9,115 bases of DNA from Lachnospiraceae bacterium (GTDB lineage Bacteria > Bacillota > Clostridia > Lachnospirales > Lachnospiraceae): NCBI GenBank assembly GCA_003535955.1, contig DPZM01000008.1, forward strand, positions 1-9,115, in the 5' to 3' direction. A program made the translations under genes and the position numbers. The notes under the pieces are model-generated. The model ran no database searches and had not been told where the DNA came from. It was given only the letters and a program-made list of their open reading frames with translations. Below are positions 1 to 5,683 of the stretch, piece after piece (the first letter of the stretch is position 1; each line of letters begins with the position of its first letter).

Positions 1-341
1 ATCCCCTCGGACAGCTGGGCGCCCATAAGCTGGATCATAAACACCCGCATTACAGGTCCCATCGAAACCTTAAACACTATCACCATAAGTATTATCCCGA
101 TGATAATATTAAGTATACACGCGCTGCCGCCTGCCACCATGATGCGGTGGAAATAGGAAAGGCTGCTGTAATCGATCAGATCTTCCGAAGCCACAGCCCC
201 TGCCGAAAAACAGGTGACTTTGTTTCCGTAGGCCAAATGGGTCAATGCATGAAACAGCTCATGCACGGGCAGGGTGAAAAAATAAGCCAGAAAGGCTGTT
301 GCAAAACAATTGATAACTGACAGGTCTTTCTTATCCTTCAT
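1..341 (-). CDS. Membrane metalloprotease-like protein (HELFH), 3' end outside window
   Basis: Partial gene: the ATG is at 341-339 and the frame stays open to the window edge (113 codons seen). The start is set by a strong GGAGG ribosome site 8-9 bases upstream. A hydrophobic segment (about residues 12-26) runs straight into His27-Glu28-Leu-Phe-His31, an HExxH zinc-protease signature placed within or next to a membrane helix, as in M50/site-2-protease-like peptidases. A second hydrophobic segment lies at about residues 74-95 (ILNIIIGIILMVIVF). By family analogy it would be an integral membrane zinc protease cutting near or within the membrane; its substrate is unknown. The third zinc ligand is not visible in this part, so it could also be an inactive or uncharacterised M50-like protein. 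It is transcribed away from the hicAB/RAYT module, with two 16-base direct repeats in its upstream region. Confidence 0.7.
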   Translation of the reverse strand, partial: MKDKKDLSVINCFATAFLAYFFTLPVHELFHALTHLAYGNKVTCFSAGAVASEDLIDYSSLSYFHRIMVAGGSACILNIIIGIILMVIVFKVSMGPVMRVFMIQLMGAQLSEG

Positions 342-419
342 TTCAAAGTCCTCCCTCCGGATATTTCTGTTAACCAGCATCCTAACTGTGTCACAAATCA
401 GCGTGTTTGTATATGGCTT

Positions 420-456
420 ATGTCTAATCGGTCGTTTTTCATGTTTATCTGGTCGT
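420..456. repeat. Two 16-bp imperfect direct repeats, 21-bp period
   Basis: ATGTCTAATCGGTCGT (420-435) and ATGTTTATCTGGTCGT (441-456) match at 12 of 16 positions with starts 21 bp apart, two helical turns. They lie about 80-115 bp upstream of the metalloprotease start codon. On the minus strand a weak -10-like TATACA follows with no good -35. This is the geometry of an activator that binds direct repeats on one DNA face (LytTR-type regulators are one example), but the match to a LytTR consensus is poor. The second repeat ends where the REP-like element at 457 begins. Confidence 0.4.
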
Positions 457-585
457 TATGAAGACACGGGGACGGTTCTAGTGTCTTCATTCCTCAAAAA
501 AACAGACCCGATCATCTACTGATTCAGGTCTGTCTTATATATTTTAAATTGATATGAGGACAAAAGAACCGTCCCTGTGTCCTCA
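457..585. repeat. REP/BIME-like element, copy 1 (two inverted palindromes plus terminator)
   Basis: Bases 457-583 match 2241-2367 at 124 of 127 positions in the same orientation. The left palindrome has 10-bp arms (458-467 and 481-490, ATGAAGACAC/GTGTCTTCAT) around the loop GGGGACGGTTCTA. The right palindrome has 8-bp arms (555-562 and 578-585, TGAGGACA/TGTCCTCA) around AAAGAACCGTCCCTG, the left loop core in inverse orientation. Between them lies a minus-strand terminator hairpin. Inverted paired palindromes near a RAYT gene are the standard layout of bacterial REP doublets (BIMEs). This copy lies just downstream of hicB and probably ends its transcript. Confidence 0.85.
496..533 (-). terminator. 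Rho-independent terminator inside element copy 1
   Basis: Read on the minus strand, ACAGACC (from 533-527) pairs with GGTCTGT (from 508-502), followed by a run of seven T (502-496). The 18-base loop can add a 4-bp inner stem (ATCA/TGAT). It lies about 80 bp past the hicB stop, with no other terminator between, so it is the likely end of the hicAB transcript. Confidence 0.7.
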
Positions 586-610
586 CTTTCCACATACTCA
601 TCCGGTTAAT

Positions 611-958
611 TCAACCTTCAAGTCTGGATAATTCACCTTCGATCGCACGTGACACAAACTGATTAATAGTAATGCCTTCATCTGCCGCGTAGAGAGCTAT
701 TTTTCTATGCTGTTCGGGCTTTATTCTTATGTTGAAGGATCCTCTGAACTCTTTTTCCGGTTCTTTACCGGCCTGTCTGCAATAATCAAGATAGTTGTTT
801 ATAGCATTGTCAAATTCCATGGTCAATTCATCAACTGATCGTCCATGAAAATTAACCGAATCATTAATTCCAATAACACGTCCCACAAATATCATATCTT
901 CCTTATCGTATTCAATTTTGGCATGATAACCCCTGCATTCCATTAATGAAGTGATCAT
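611..958 (-). CDS. hicB: HicB-family antitoxin
   Basis: 115 residues. Residues 6-60 are the HicB fold with hallmark segments KIEYDKED, F-GRV-GINDSVNFHGRSVDEL and EFDNAINNYLDYC. Residues 72-110 (F-IRIKPEQHRKIA...ITINQFVSRAI) form a ribbon-helix-helix DNA-binding domain, so this is the type that neutralises HicA and represses the operon. The start ATG overlaps the hicA stop by one base (TAATG), the sign of translational coupling; a GGTGGGGG tract inside the end of hicA lies 8 bases upstream. An internal ATG at residue 6 would fit the usual HicB N-terminus but has no ribosome site. The order is toxin first, antitoxin second, as in canonical hicAB. The REP-like element with its terminator follows. 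Confidence 0.9.
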   Translation of the reverse strand: MITSLMECRGYHAKIEYDKEDMIFVGRVIGINDSVNFHGRSVDELTMEFDNAINNYLDYCRQAGKEPEKEFRGSFNIRIKPEQHRKIALYAADEGITINQFVSRAIEGELSRLEG

Positions 959-1215
959 TATAATTCCCCCACCTCTCTGAGAAAACTGATTATCATTTTA
1001 ATTTGATACCTGTATAACTCATTACCGGGATGAGGTCCGTCAAATTGGACTATTCTTTTTGATTTTTCATGTAAATAACCAATTCCGGATCCCCTGCTGC
1101 TTTCAAACCTTTTACATCCGCATTTTTTCATAAGAGAATCAAGCTCACGGATAGTGAAATTAGTTGGTGAAGGCTTTCTTGTCAGTTTTCTTATGAGTTC
1201 TTCTTTTTTTTGCAT
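958..1215 (-). CDS. hicA: HicA-family mRNA interferase toxin
   Basis: 85 residues. HicA toxins are small double-stranded-RNA-binding-fold ribonucleases that cleave mRNA and tmRNA in the cytoplasm. Supporting segments are an N-terminal helix with KPSPTNFTIRELDSLMKKCGCK (residues 14-35, given here with its span), RGSGIGYLHE (41-50), and PHPGNELYRYQIKMI (61-75), the conserved family end motif. In many HicA proteins the GSG turn is followed closely by the catalytic His (GSH type); here the equivalent position appears to be Ile or Gly, and the nearest His is His49. This may be a subtype with a shifted or replaced catalytic residue, or a weakened toxin. No Shine-Dalgarno is visible before the ATG, while hicB has one, so translation of the toxin is probably inefficient. 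A consensus promoter starts 29 bp upstream. Confidence 0.88.
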   Translation of the reverse strand: MQKKEELIRKLTRKPSPTNFTIRELDSLMKKCGCKRFESSRGSGIGYLHEKSKRIVQFDGPHPGNELYRYQIKMIISFLREVGEL

Positions 1216-1226
1216 AGCTGTTGTGC

Positions 1227-1241
1227 AACTACTATTTAGTT
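1227..1241. promoter_or_regulatory. Candidate HicB operator
   Basis: AACTA (1227-1231) and TAGTT (1237-1241) form a 5-bp inverted repeat with a 5-bp spacer, just downstream of the -10 box and over the expected transcription start. HicB proteins with ribbon-helix-helix domains repress their own promoters through such sites. The repeat is short, so the assignment is tentative. Confidence 0.35.
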
Positions 1242-1243
1242 AC

Positions 1244-1272
1244 ATTATAATCCTTTTATATTCTTTAGTCAA
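1244..1272 (-). promoter_or_regulatory. hicAB promoter, vegetative sigma type
   Basis: On the minus strand, TTGACT (1272-1267), a 17-bp spacer and a perfect TATAAT (1249-1244). The predicted start of transcription is near 1237, giving a leader of about 20 bases to the hicA ATG. The -35 box lies only 4 bp from the REP palindrome at 1277-1307. Confidence 0.8.
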
Positions 1273-1276
1273 CGAG

Positions 1277-1307
1277 TGAAGACAGTAGAACCGTCCCCGT
1301 GTCTTCA
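1277..1307. repeat. Single REP-like palindrome overlapping the RAYT stop codon
   Basis: TGAAGACA (1277-1284) and TGTCTTCA (1300-1307) form an 8-bp stem around the 15-base loop GTAGAACCGTCCCCG. The loop is almost the same as that of the right palindrome of both full elements (AAAGAACCGTCCCTG) and in the same orientation. Its last three bases are the stop codon of the RAYT gene. Confidence 0.8.
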
Positions 1308-2057
1308 TTCATCTTTCTTTATACGTTCTATTGTGCTCTTACTCAATCCGGTTATTCGGGCAAGTTGTCGAACGGAAACCCCCGAATTAAGACAAGTCTT
1401 CAGGGATAGGTTTCTGACTTTACTTTCCAGACATCTTAAATCCTGCGGGTTCCTGCAGCGGGTGATTTTGAATATCAAAGCGGCTGCTTCCTGATCAGTC
1501 ATGCGCTTGTTCACGGCTTCTTCAAGGTGCGGCATCTCACATCGCGAATTTACAAATGAGAGCAAATTGGCGCCGGATAACGATGTATACTCTGAAATAT
1601 CGTCAATCATTCCCGATTTGTCCCTGACACAGTCACATTCAAGCCAGGGATAAGCCTTAATACGATCACACAATCCAGCCTTTATCGGGTTCTGACATAT
1701 ATACCTCAAAGCATCCATAAAATATTCGATCGTTTCAACAGGTTCACTCTTAAACCGATCCTGATACAGGTGGCCGCAACGGTCATATTTCTTGTTAAAA
1801 TATGCCGAATAAGAAACTCCGATGCGCTTGAATATAAGCTCGATCGGTTCATCATCTTCCCTGATCAACATGTGGACATGATTATCCATCAGGCAATATG
1901 CGTACAACTTAAAACCGGATTGCCTCTTAACACGTTCAATTATCTTAGTGAAAATCAGACGATCCATATCATCCAAAAAAATATCGCGTTTATCCATCCC
2001 GCGTAACATGATATGGTATATACCTGTAATTGATTTGATTCTTCCTGATCTGCTCAT
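1305..2057 (-). CDS. REP-associated tyrosine transposase (RAYT, Y1 HUH family)
   Basis: 250 residues from the ATG at 2057, preceded by AAAGGA about 7 bases upstream. A TTG start 11 codons earlier is possible, but family members begin close to the G-YHI motif, as here (GIYHIMLRG, 12-20). The HUH motif is His60-Val-His62 in YCLMDNHVHML; GHLYQDRFKSEPV (95-107) is the family signature; the catalytic Tyr is probably Tyr119 in ALRYICQNP. Residues 222-248 (SGVSVRQLARITGLSKSTIERI) are a helix-turn-helix. Such enzymes nick and join single-stranded DNA at REP palindromes and are thought to spread them as a domesticated relative of IS200/IS605 TnpA. The gene appears intact, and REP-like palindromes lie at its 3' end and about 180 bp upstream, matching a RAYT with its own substrates. 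No accessory TnpB is present. Confidence 0.92.
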   Translation of the reverse strand: MSRSGRIKSITGIYHIMLRGMDKRDIFLDDMDRLIFTKIIERVKRQSGFKLYAYCLMDNHVHMLIREDDEPIELIFKRIGVSYSAYFNKKYDRCGHLYQDRFKSEPVETIEYFMDALRYICQNPIKAGLCDRIKAYPWLECDCVRDKSGMIDDISEYTSLSGANLLSFVNSRCEMPHLEEAVNKRMTDQEAAALIFKITRCRNPQDLRCLESKVRNLSLKTCLNSGVSVRQLARITGLSKSTIERIKKDE

Positions 2058-2240
2058 TCTGTTTCCTTTGCTTTTGTAGATTTGACTCAAATTGAATATT
2101 TAGAAATATGCGTGGCAAAAGAATACCATAATATCTTTTTATTGAACAGCTCAAAACATGAATTAATGTGACTTTGTAAAAATATAACAAAACATAATGC
2201 ATTTACCACCGATGATTTTTTAAGTTTTTTGTTAAATTTG

Positions 2241-2368
2241 TATGAAGACACGGGGACGGTTCTAGTGTCTTCATTCCTCAAAAAAACAGACCCGATCATC
2301 TACTGATTCAGGTCTGTCTTATGTATTATAAATTGATATGAGGACAAAAGAACCGTCCCTGTGTCTTT
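2241..2368. repeat. REP/BIME-like element, copy 2
   Basis: Second full element, with three mismatches to copy 1 (two in the AT-rich spacer, one in the right palindrome arm). The left palindrome is 2242-2251 / 2265-2274; the right one is 2339-2346 / 2362-2369. The right arm is decayed (TGTCTTTA in place of TGTCCTCA), so its hairpin is weaker. The element forms the 3' end of the exporter gene, whose last 22 codons and stop lie within it. With copy 1 it flanks the hicAB-RAYT block as a direct repeat. Confidence 0.85.
2280..2317 (-). terminator. Rho-independent terminator inside element copy 2
   Basis: On the minus strand ACAGACC (2317-2311) pairs with GGTCTGT (2292-2286), then seven T (2286-2280). 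The stop codon of the exporter gene (TAG, 2302-2300) lies in the loop, so translation ends inside the terminator hairpin. This is the likely end of the MGMT fusion-hflX-exporter transcript. Confidence 0.7.
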
Positions 2369-3253
2369 ATTAAGGTGACTATTCAGAATTATAACAGATG
2401 ACAGTATCATAAGGATACCCAGACACGAAAAAATCGTTAACGGTTCCCTGAATACGATAACTCCAAACAATGTAGCCACCATGGGCTCGATCGTGGCCAG
2501 TATTCCGGCCTTGCTTGCCTCTACCGACTCAAGTCCCAGCGTATATGCCAGGAAAGGTACCACCGCCGTAACAAAAGCAGTTAATACGCAGAATAATATC
2601 AGTCCTGCCAAATGATCCGAAGCTGCAAACCTTCCAAACATTTCTCCCGGCCGGCATATGACAAGAGACCCTATCGCTGCAAAAAGGAATGTATATGCCG
2701 TGACCGTATATGGTGAATAACGCTTAAGGGCTATGGTTCCCAAAATACTGTACAATCCGTATCCGATCCCCGAACCCAGGCCGACAAGCAGCCCCGTCAG
2801 TGTTATTCCGCCTCCGGAGATCCCGGATATCAGGACACAGCCTCCAAAAGCAGCTGCAAGGGCAACAAACTTCCTGCCGGTCAGCTTCTCATGAAAGAAG
2901 AGGACCGACATCAACATGATCCAGATGGGAGAAGTGTATAGAAGTATAGCCGCAGTTGAAAGCGACATCATATTTATGGCCGTAAAATAGCATACGGTAA
3001 AAAACAGGACACTTCCGAATCCAAGTCCCAGAAAAAGCGGGATATCCCTAAGTGCCATCTTAAATCCCGAGCGTTCTTTAATAAATAATATAAGGCCAAA
3101 GACCAATGCAGCCAGGGTTACACGTATTGAAACGATCTGAATCGGATCAAAGCCTTCCGCACTTAGCTTTCTTACAAAAAGCCCCATGCTCCCCCAGAAG
3201 CATCCCGCAAGGATTATAAGCATTGTTCCTGATTTTTGTTTGTTCATCTTCAT
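2300..3253 (-). CDS. EamA/DMT-family transporter with a REP-derived C-terminal tail
   Basis: 317 residues with about ten hydrophobic helices in two EamA repeats (about 10-142 and 152-291). Typical segments are AGCFWGSMGLFVRKL near the start, LLYTSPIWIMLMSVLFFHEKLT (105-126, given by position), and EASKAGILATIEPMVATLFG with FREPLT near the end. Family members are inner-membrane drug/metabolite exporters; the substrate cannot be read from sequence. The normal family end is near residue 291-295; residues 296-317 (from KDTGTVLLSSYQF) are encoded by the REP-like element and make a non-native tail. The start ATG lies 13 bp after the hflX stop with a weak GGGA site; a second ATG two codons on is possible. 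It is last in a three-gene operon. Confidence 0.88.
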   Translation of the reverse strand: MKMNKQKSGTMLIILAGCFWGSMGLFVRKLSAEGFDPIQIVSIRVTLAALVFGLILFIKERSGFKMALRDIPLFLGLGFGSVLFFTVCYFTAINMMSLSTAAILLYTSPIWIMLMSVLFFHEKLTGRKFVALAAAFGGCVLISGISGGGITLTGLLVGLGSGIGYGLYSILGTIALKRYSPYTVTAYTFLFAAIGSLVICRPGEMFGRFAASDHLAGLILFCVLTAFVTAVVPFLAYTLGLESVEASKAGILATIEPMVATLFGVIVFREPLTIFSCLGILMILSSVIILNSHLNKDTGTVLLSSYQFIIHKTDLNQ

Positions 3254-3266
3254 TTTATTCCCAATG

Positions 3267-4562
3267 TTATTTTCTCATTAAATGATCGGCAAGCGGAGCC
3301 GGGCATACAGCTCTTATATATGTTCCGCCCTCTTCAAACCGTTCTTCAATGACTTCGCCCTCCTTATGGATGCGGCTTAGCATATTACCGTCGGTATATG
3401 GTATACATACCTCGACCATACAGCTCCCGGACTTAAAGAGGCCGGACATCGCATCAAGCAGGTCATCAATCCCGTACCCGGTATGAGCGGAAATGTAATA
3501 GCTGTCCCCGCCCGGGTGATTCTCAACAGTCAGATCCTCATCCCTAAGATCAGCCTTGTTGTACACATAGATCCTGGGAATGCCCGATACATCAAGATCG
3601 CGCAGGGTATCCTCAGTAACCTTCTTATGCATTGCATGATGCGGATCCGATGAATCCATGACAATAAGGATGACATCCGCATATTTCACTTCCGCAAGCG
3701 TTGACCGGAAGGCCTTTATAAGGTCATGCGGAATGTTCTCTATAAAACCGACGGTATCCGACAGCAGAAAGGGCTTCCTGCCCGGAATATCGATCTTGCG
3801 CACGGATGTATCCAGTGTCGCGAACAGCATGTCCTTTTCAAAAACCTTCTTATTCTCCTGATTTCCGGATGCAGGATCACTCATATGAAGAAGCCTGTTC
3901 ATCAATGAGGATTTACCCGCATTCGTATATCCGACCAGCGCCACATGGGGGAATCCGTCCCTTCTTCTGCCGCCGCGCTGGACATCCCTGGTTCTTTCTA
4001 TCTGCTTAAGTTCCTTACGAAGTTCATTGATCCGGTGGGATATCTGGCGGCGGTCAAGTTCTATCTGTTTCTCGCCTATACCCTTGTTGGCCCTGCTGCC
4101 TCCTCCGCCGCTCTGGCGCCCAAGATGCTTCCACATACCGCTAAGACGAGGAAGCATATACTGAAGATATGCTGACTCTACCTGCAGCCTTGCCTCCCTG
4201 GTCTTAGCTCTTCTTGAAAAGATCTCAAGGATAAGGTTGGTCCGGTCCCATACCGGTACTTCAATTACCTTCTGAAGGTTCTTCATCTGTGCCGGTGACA
4301 GGTTCCCCAGACAGACAACATGCTCGGCCTCTGTCCCCCTGACAAGATACATAAGTTCCAAAGCCTTGCCGGATCCCAGCCAGGTGGCATTATCGGGATG
4401 CGGCAGTGCCTGTGTTATCGTTCCCGCAACCAAAAGATCACATGCCTCGCACAGGCTCTCAAGTTCCTCCATGGCCCGGCTGAATTCCTCTTCGTCTTCC
4501 CATGTACGCAGGCCGGCGGTCACAACCGGTATAAGTTCCGCTCTGTCTTCTTCCAAGTTCAT
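3267..4562 (-). CDS. hflX: GTPase HflX, ribosome-associated
   Basis: 431 residues. HflX binds and splits stalled 70S ribosomes using nucleotide-driven conformational change. The N-terminal HflX domain (about 10-110) has LGSGKALELMYLV and WDRTNLILEIFSRRAKTREA; the Gly-rich linker with coiled helix is at about 149-195; the G domain begins near 205. G1 is GYTNAGKSS (211-219), G2 lies in FATLDTS (247-253), G3 is DTVGF (269-273), G4 is NKAD (335-338) and G5 is SAH (359-361 region). Two departures: the linker reads NKGIGEKQIELDRR where the family usually has RGPGETQLE, and there is an added polar stretch (about 227-244) between P-loop and switch I. The start overlaps the preceding stop by four bases (ATGA), showing translational coupling in an operon with the MGMT fusion and the exporter. 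Confidence 0.93.
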   Translation of the reverse strand: MNLEEDRAELIPVVTAGLRTWEDEEEFSRAMEELESLCEACDLLVAGTITQALPHPDNATWLGSGKALELMYLVRGTEAEHVVCLGNLSPAQMKNLQKVIEVPVWDRTNLILEIFSRRAKTREARLQVESAYLQYMLPRLSGMWKHLGRQSGGGGSRANKGIGEKQIELDRRQISHRINELRKELKQIERTRDVQRGGRRRDGFPHVALVGYTNAGKSSLMNRLLHMSDPASGNQENKKVFEKDMLFATLDTSVRKIDIPGRKPFLLSDTVGFIENIPHDLIKAFRSTLAEVKYADVILIVMDSSDPHHAMHKKVTEDTLRDLDVSGIPRIYVYNKADLRDEDLTVENHPGGDSYYISAHTGYGIDDLLDAMSGLFKSGSCMVEVCIPYTDGNMLSRIHKEGEVIEERFEEGGTYIRAVCPAPLADHLMRK

Positions 4563-5239
4563 TTATTATCTTCTCCCGTTAAATGACTGTTTTGCCATAT
4601 CCCCCTGTCATAATCATACCGGTATCCGTATTTTTTAAGATCAACCCTGCCTTCACAAACATCAATGCCCTCTGCCTCAAGCAGCCTCGCCTGGGCACCC
4701 GGTCCGCCGAATGCGAATTCACCGGCCAGTTCTCCCTTCGAATTTACTACCCTGAAGCATGGTATGTTTTCCGGATCCGGGTTTTTATGCAGGGCATTCC
4801 CTACTGCCCTTGCCATTTTCCTGTCGCCGGCAAGTTCAGCCACCTGCGCATAAGTAGCCACGTGGCCGTAAGGTATTTTCTTTACCGCCTCATATATTCT
4901 TTTAGTCGGACTGTCACTGATAAGATCATAGCTTTCCGCTATCATGAGCATTACATCCTTACCGGGTATAGTGCCGTCAAGGATTATTGAATTCCAGTGG
5001 TCCTTATTCTGATGATATCCCGGGATAACGGATTTATATATATCACGCCAGAAAAAGGCATTTGACGGATCAACCTTTACATTAAGATTCAGATATCCGT
5101 CCTTCTCATATGTCCATAAAAAAGCCCTTTTATTTCCCTTATACCTGACGAGCTGCCAGTTCTCATCATGAAAAGGGGCATCCTGATAGGTGTCCGGGAA
5201 AGACAGGCCGTATTCCAATACTTCTTCTCTCGTCTTCAT
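4559..5239 (-). CDS. MmcQ/YjbR-like plus alkyltransferase-like (MGMT) fusion
   Basis: 226 residues, two domains. Residues 1-107 resemble MmcQ/YjbR (FPDTYQDAPFHDENW, LNLNVKVDPSNA, PGYHQNKDHWNSI, ESYDLI), a small fold with possible DNA-binding ability. Residues 111-205 are the DNA-binding domain of O6-alkylguanine-DNA alkyltransferases: PYGHVATYAQVAELAG, ARAVGNALHKNP with the arginine finger Arg144, and IPCFRVVNSKGELAG. The acceptor Cys161 is kept, and so is a Glu equivalent (Glu190 in LLEAEG), but the conserved His of the PCHRV motif is Phe162. Alkyltransferases use that His to activate Cys, so this may be a slow enzyme or a lesion-recognition protein like ATL proteins (which instead lose the Cys). 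The start has AGGA six bases upstream. First gene of the operon; its stop overlaps the hflX start. Confidence 0.87.
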   Translation of the reverse strand: MKTREEVLEYGLSFPDTYQDAPFHDENWQLVRYKGNKRAFLWTYEKDGYLNLNVKVDPSNAFFWRDIYKSVIPGYHQNKDHWNSIILDGTIPGKDVMLMIAESYDLISDSPTKRIYEAVKKIPYGHVATYAQVAELAGDRKMARAVGNALHKNPDPENIPCFRVVNSKGELAGEFAFGGPGAQARLLEAEGIDVCEGRVDLKKYGYRYDYDRGIWQNSHLTGEDNK

Positions 5240-5266
5240 AATGATCCTGCCGTTTTTATTCTATAT

Positions 5267-5281
5267 TACCATGTTTTGGTA
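5267..5281. promoter_or_regulatory. Small inverted repeat upstream of the MGMT fusion operon
   Basis: TACCA (5267-5271) and TGGTA (5277-5281) with a 5-bp spacer, 28-42 bp upstream of the start codon, overlapping a poor -10-like TAATAT on the minus strand. It could be an operator, but no convincing -35 is present, so the promoter of this operon is not well defined. Confidence 0.25.
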
Positions 5282-5283
5282 TT

Positions 5284-5324
5284 AAAAAAAATGCGGTTAT
5301 ATCTTTTTAAGACATAGCCGCATT
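5284..5324 (-). terminator. Strong hairpin terminator, minus strand
   Basis: AATGCGGTTAT (5290-5300) pairs with ATAGCCGCATT (5314-5324), an 11-bp stem with one G-U type pair and a 13-base loop; on the minus strand eight T follow (5291-5284). It serves a minus-strand gene to its right, and it ends just past the stop codon of the fragment at 5342-5569, supporting that fragment as a real gene 3' end. It also separates that region from the downstream operon. Confidence 0.75.
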
Positions 5325-5341
5325 TTAATCACCGGAGAGTA

Positions 5342-5569
5342 TCAAACGAGCATTTTACCTGCTGCTTCCCCCAATGCGAAGGGGCCGGGTATCAAACCGT
5401 CTCCGCGTTTGTTCCCGAAATAGTCGACATCGAAGGTGATAGGCGTTCCATTAGGATTCTCAAAGCACTGCTGCGGTTCAAAGGCCATGCCCAGGGTATC
5501 CGTCGATATCATGTCATCCTTAAACCCGGAAAGCGCTTCAAAATCATGTTCACTTATGTTATGCTTTTC
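5342..5569 (-). pseudogene. C-terminal gene remnant, function unrecognised
   Basis: Open frame of 75 codons ending in TGA at 5344-5342, with no start codon at its upstream limit (a TAA at 5572-5570 closes it). The translation has normal protein composition with segments such as TDTLGMAFEPQQCFENPNG and FDVDYFGNKRGDGLIPGPF, and a strong terminator follows 18 bp later, so it reads as the surviving 3' end of a broken gene. I do not recognise the family. It could instead be an intact short ORF with a non-standard start, which I think less likely. Confidence 0.45.
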
Positions 5570-5586
5570 TTATCGCATCTTTATAT

Positions 5587-5604
5587 GATCAGCATCTGCT
5601 GATC
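5587..5604. repeat. Palindrome with 8-bp arms
   Basis: GATCAGCATCTGCTGATC: arms GATCAGCA and TGCTGATC with a 2-base centre. It lies 23-40 bp upstream of a short plus-strand ORF with a good ribosome site, in the position of an operator or leader hairpin. With a 2-base centre it is more plausible as a protein-binding site than as an RNA hairpin. Confidence 0.5.
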
Positions 5605-5626
5605 TCACAAAAGGGAGTTTTAGAGC

Positions 5627-5683
5627 ATGTTTATTGTCAAGAACTTAGACGATTACAGAAAGCATCATTCAGACAGACTGTAA
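5627..5683 (+). CDS. Possible 18-residue leader or truncated ORF
   Basis: ATG at 5627 is preceded by AAGGGAG with a 9-base gap, a good ribosome site; the frame gives MFIVKNLDDYRKHHSDRL and stops at 5681-5683. It is the only plus-strand start with good signals in this low-gene stretch, downstream of the 18-bp palindrome. It may be a tiny protein, or the 5' end of a gene whose remainder has been lost. It overlaps the end of the minus-strand open stretch at 5669-5836. Confidence 0.3.
   Translation: MFIVKNLDDYRKHHSDRL

Noticed and set aside
310..522. Plus-strand ORF of 70 codons
   Set aside because: It runs antisense across the metalloprotease promoter region and into the REP-like element; the similar DTGTV.VSS stretch also appears in other frames over copy 2, showing it is a by-product of the repeat.
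2087..2299. Minus-strand ORF containing DTRTVPVSS
   Set aside because: Produced by reading through the left palindrome of element copy 2 and AT-rich spacer; no ribosome site and no protein-like composition.
457..2367. CRISPR or integron-like array
   Set aside because: Only two full repeats 1.8 kb apart with genes between; structure and RAYT linkage fit REP doublets instead.
457..2368. Composite transposon bounded by insertion sequences
   Set aside because: The flanking repeats are non-coding palindromic elements without a transposase or target-site duplication that I can see; RAYT is not known to move as part of such composites.
4320..4990. Several overlapping plus-strand ORFs of 60-135 codons
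   Set aside because: They lie antisense to hflX and the MGMT fusion, both of which have clear family motifs; these are shadow frames.
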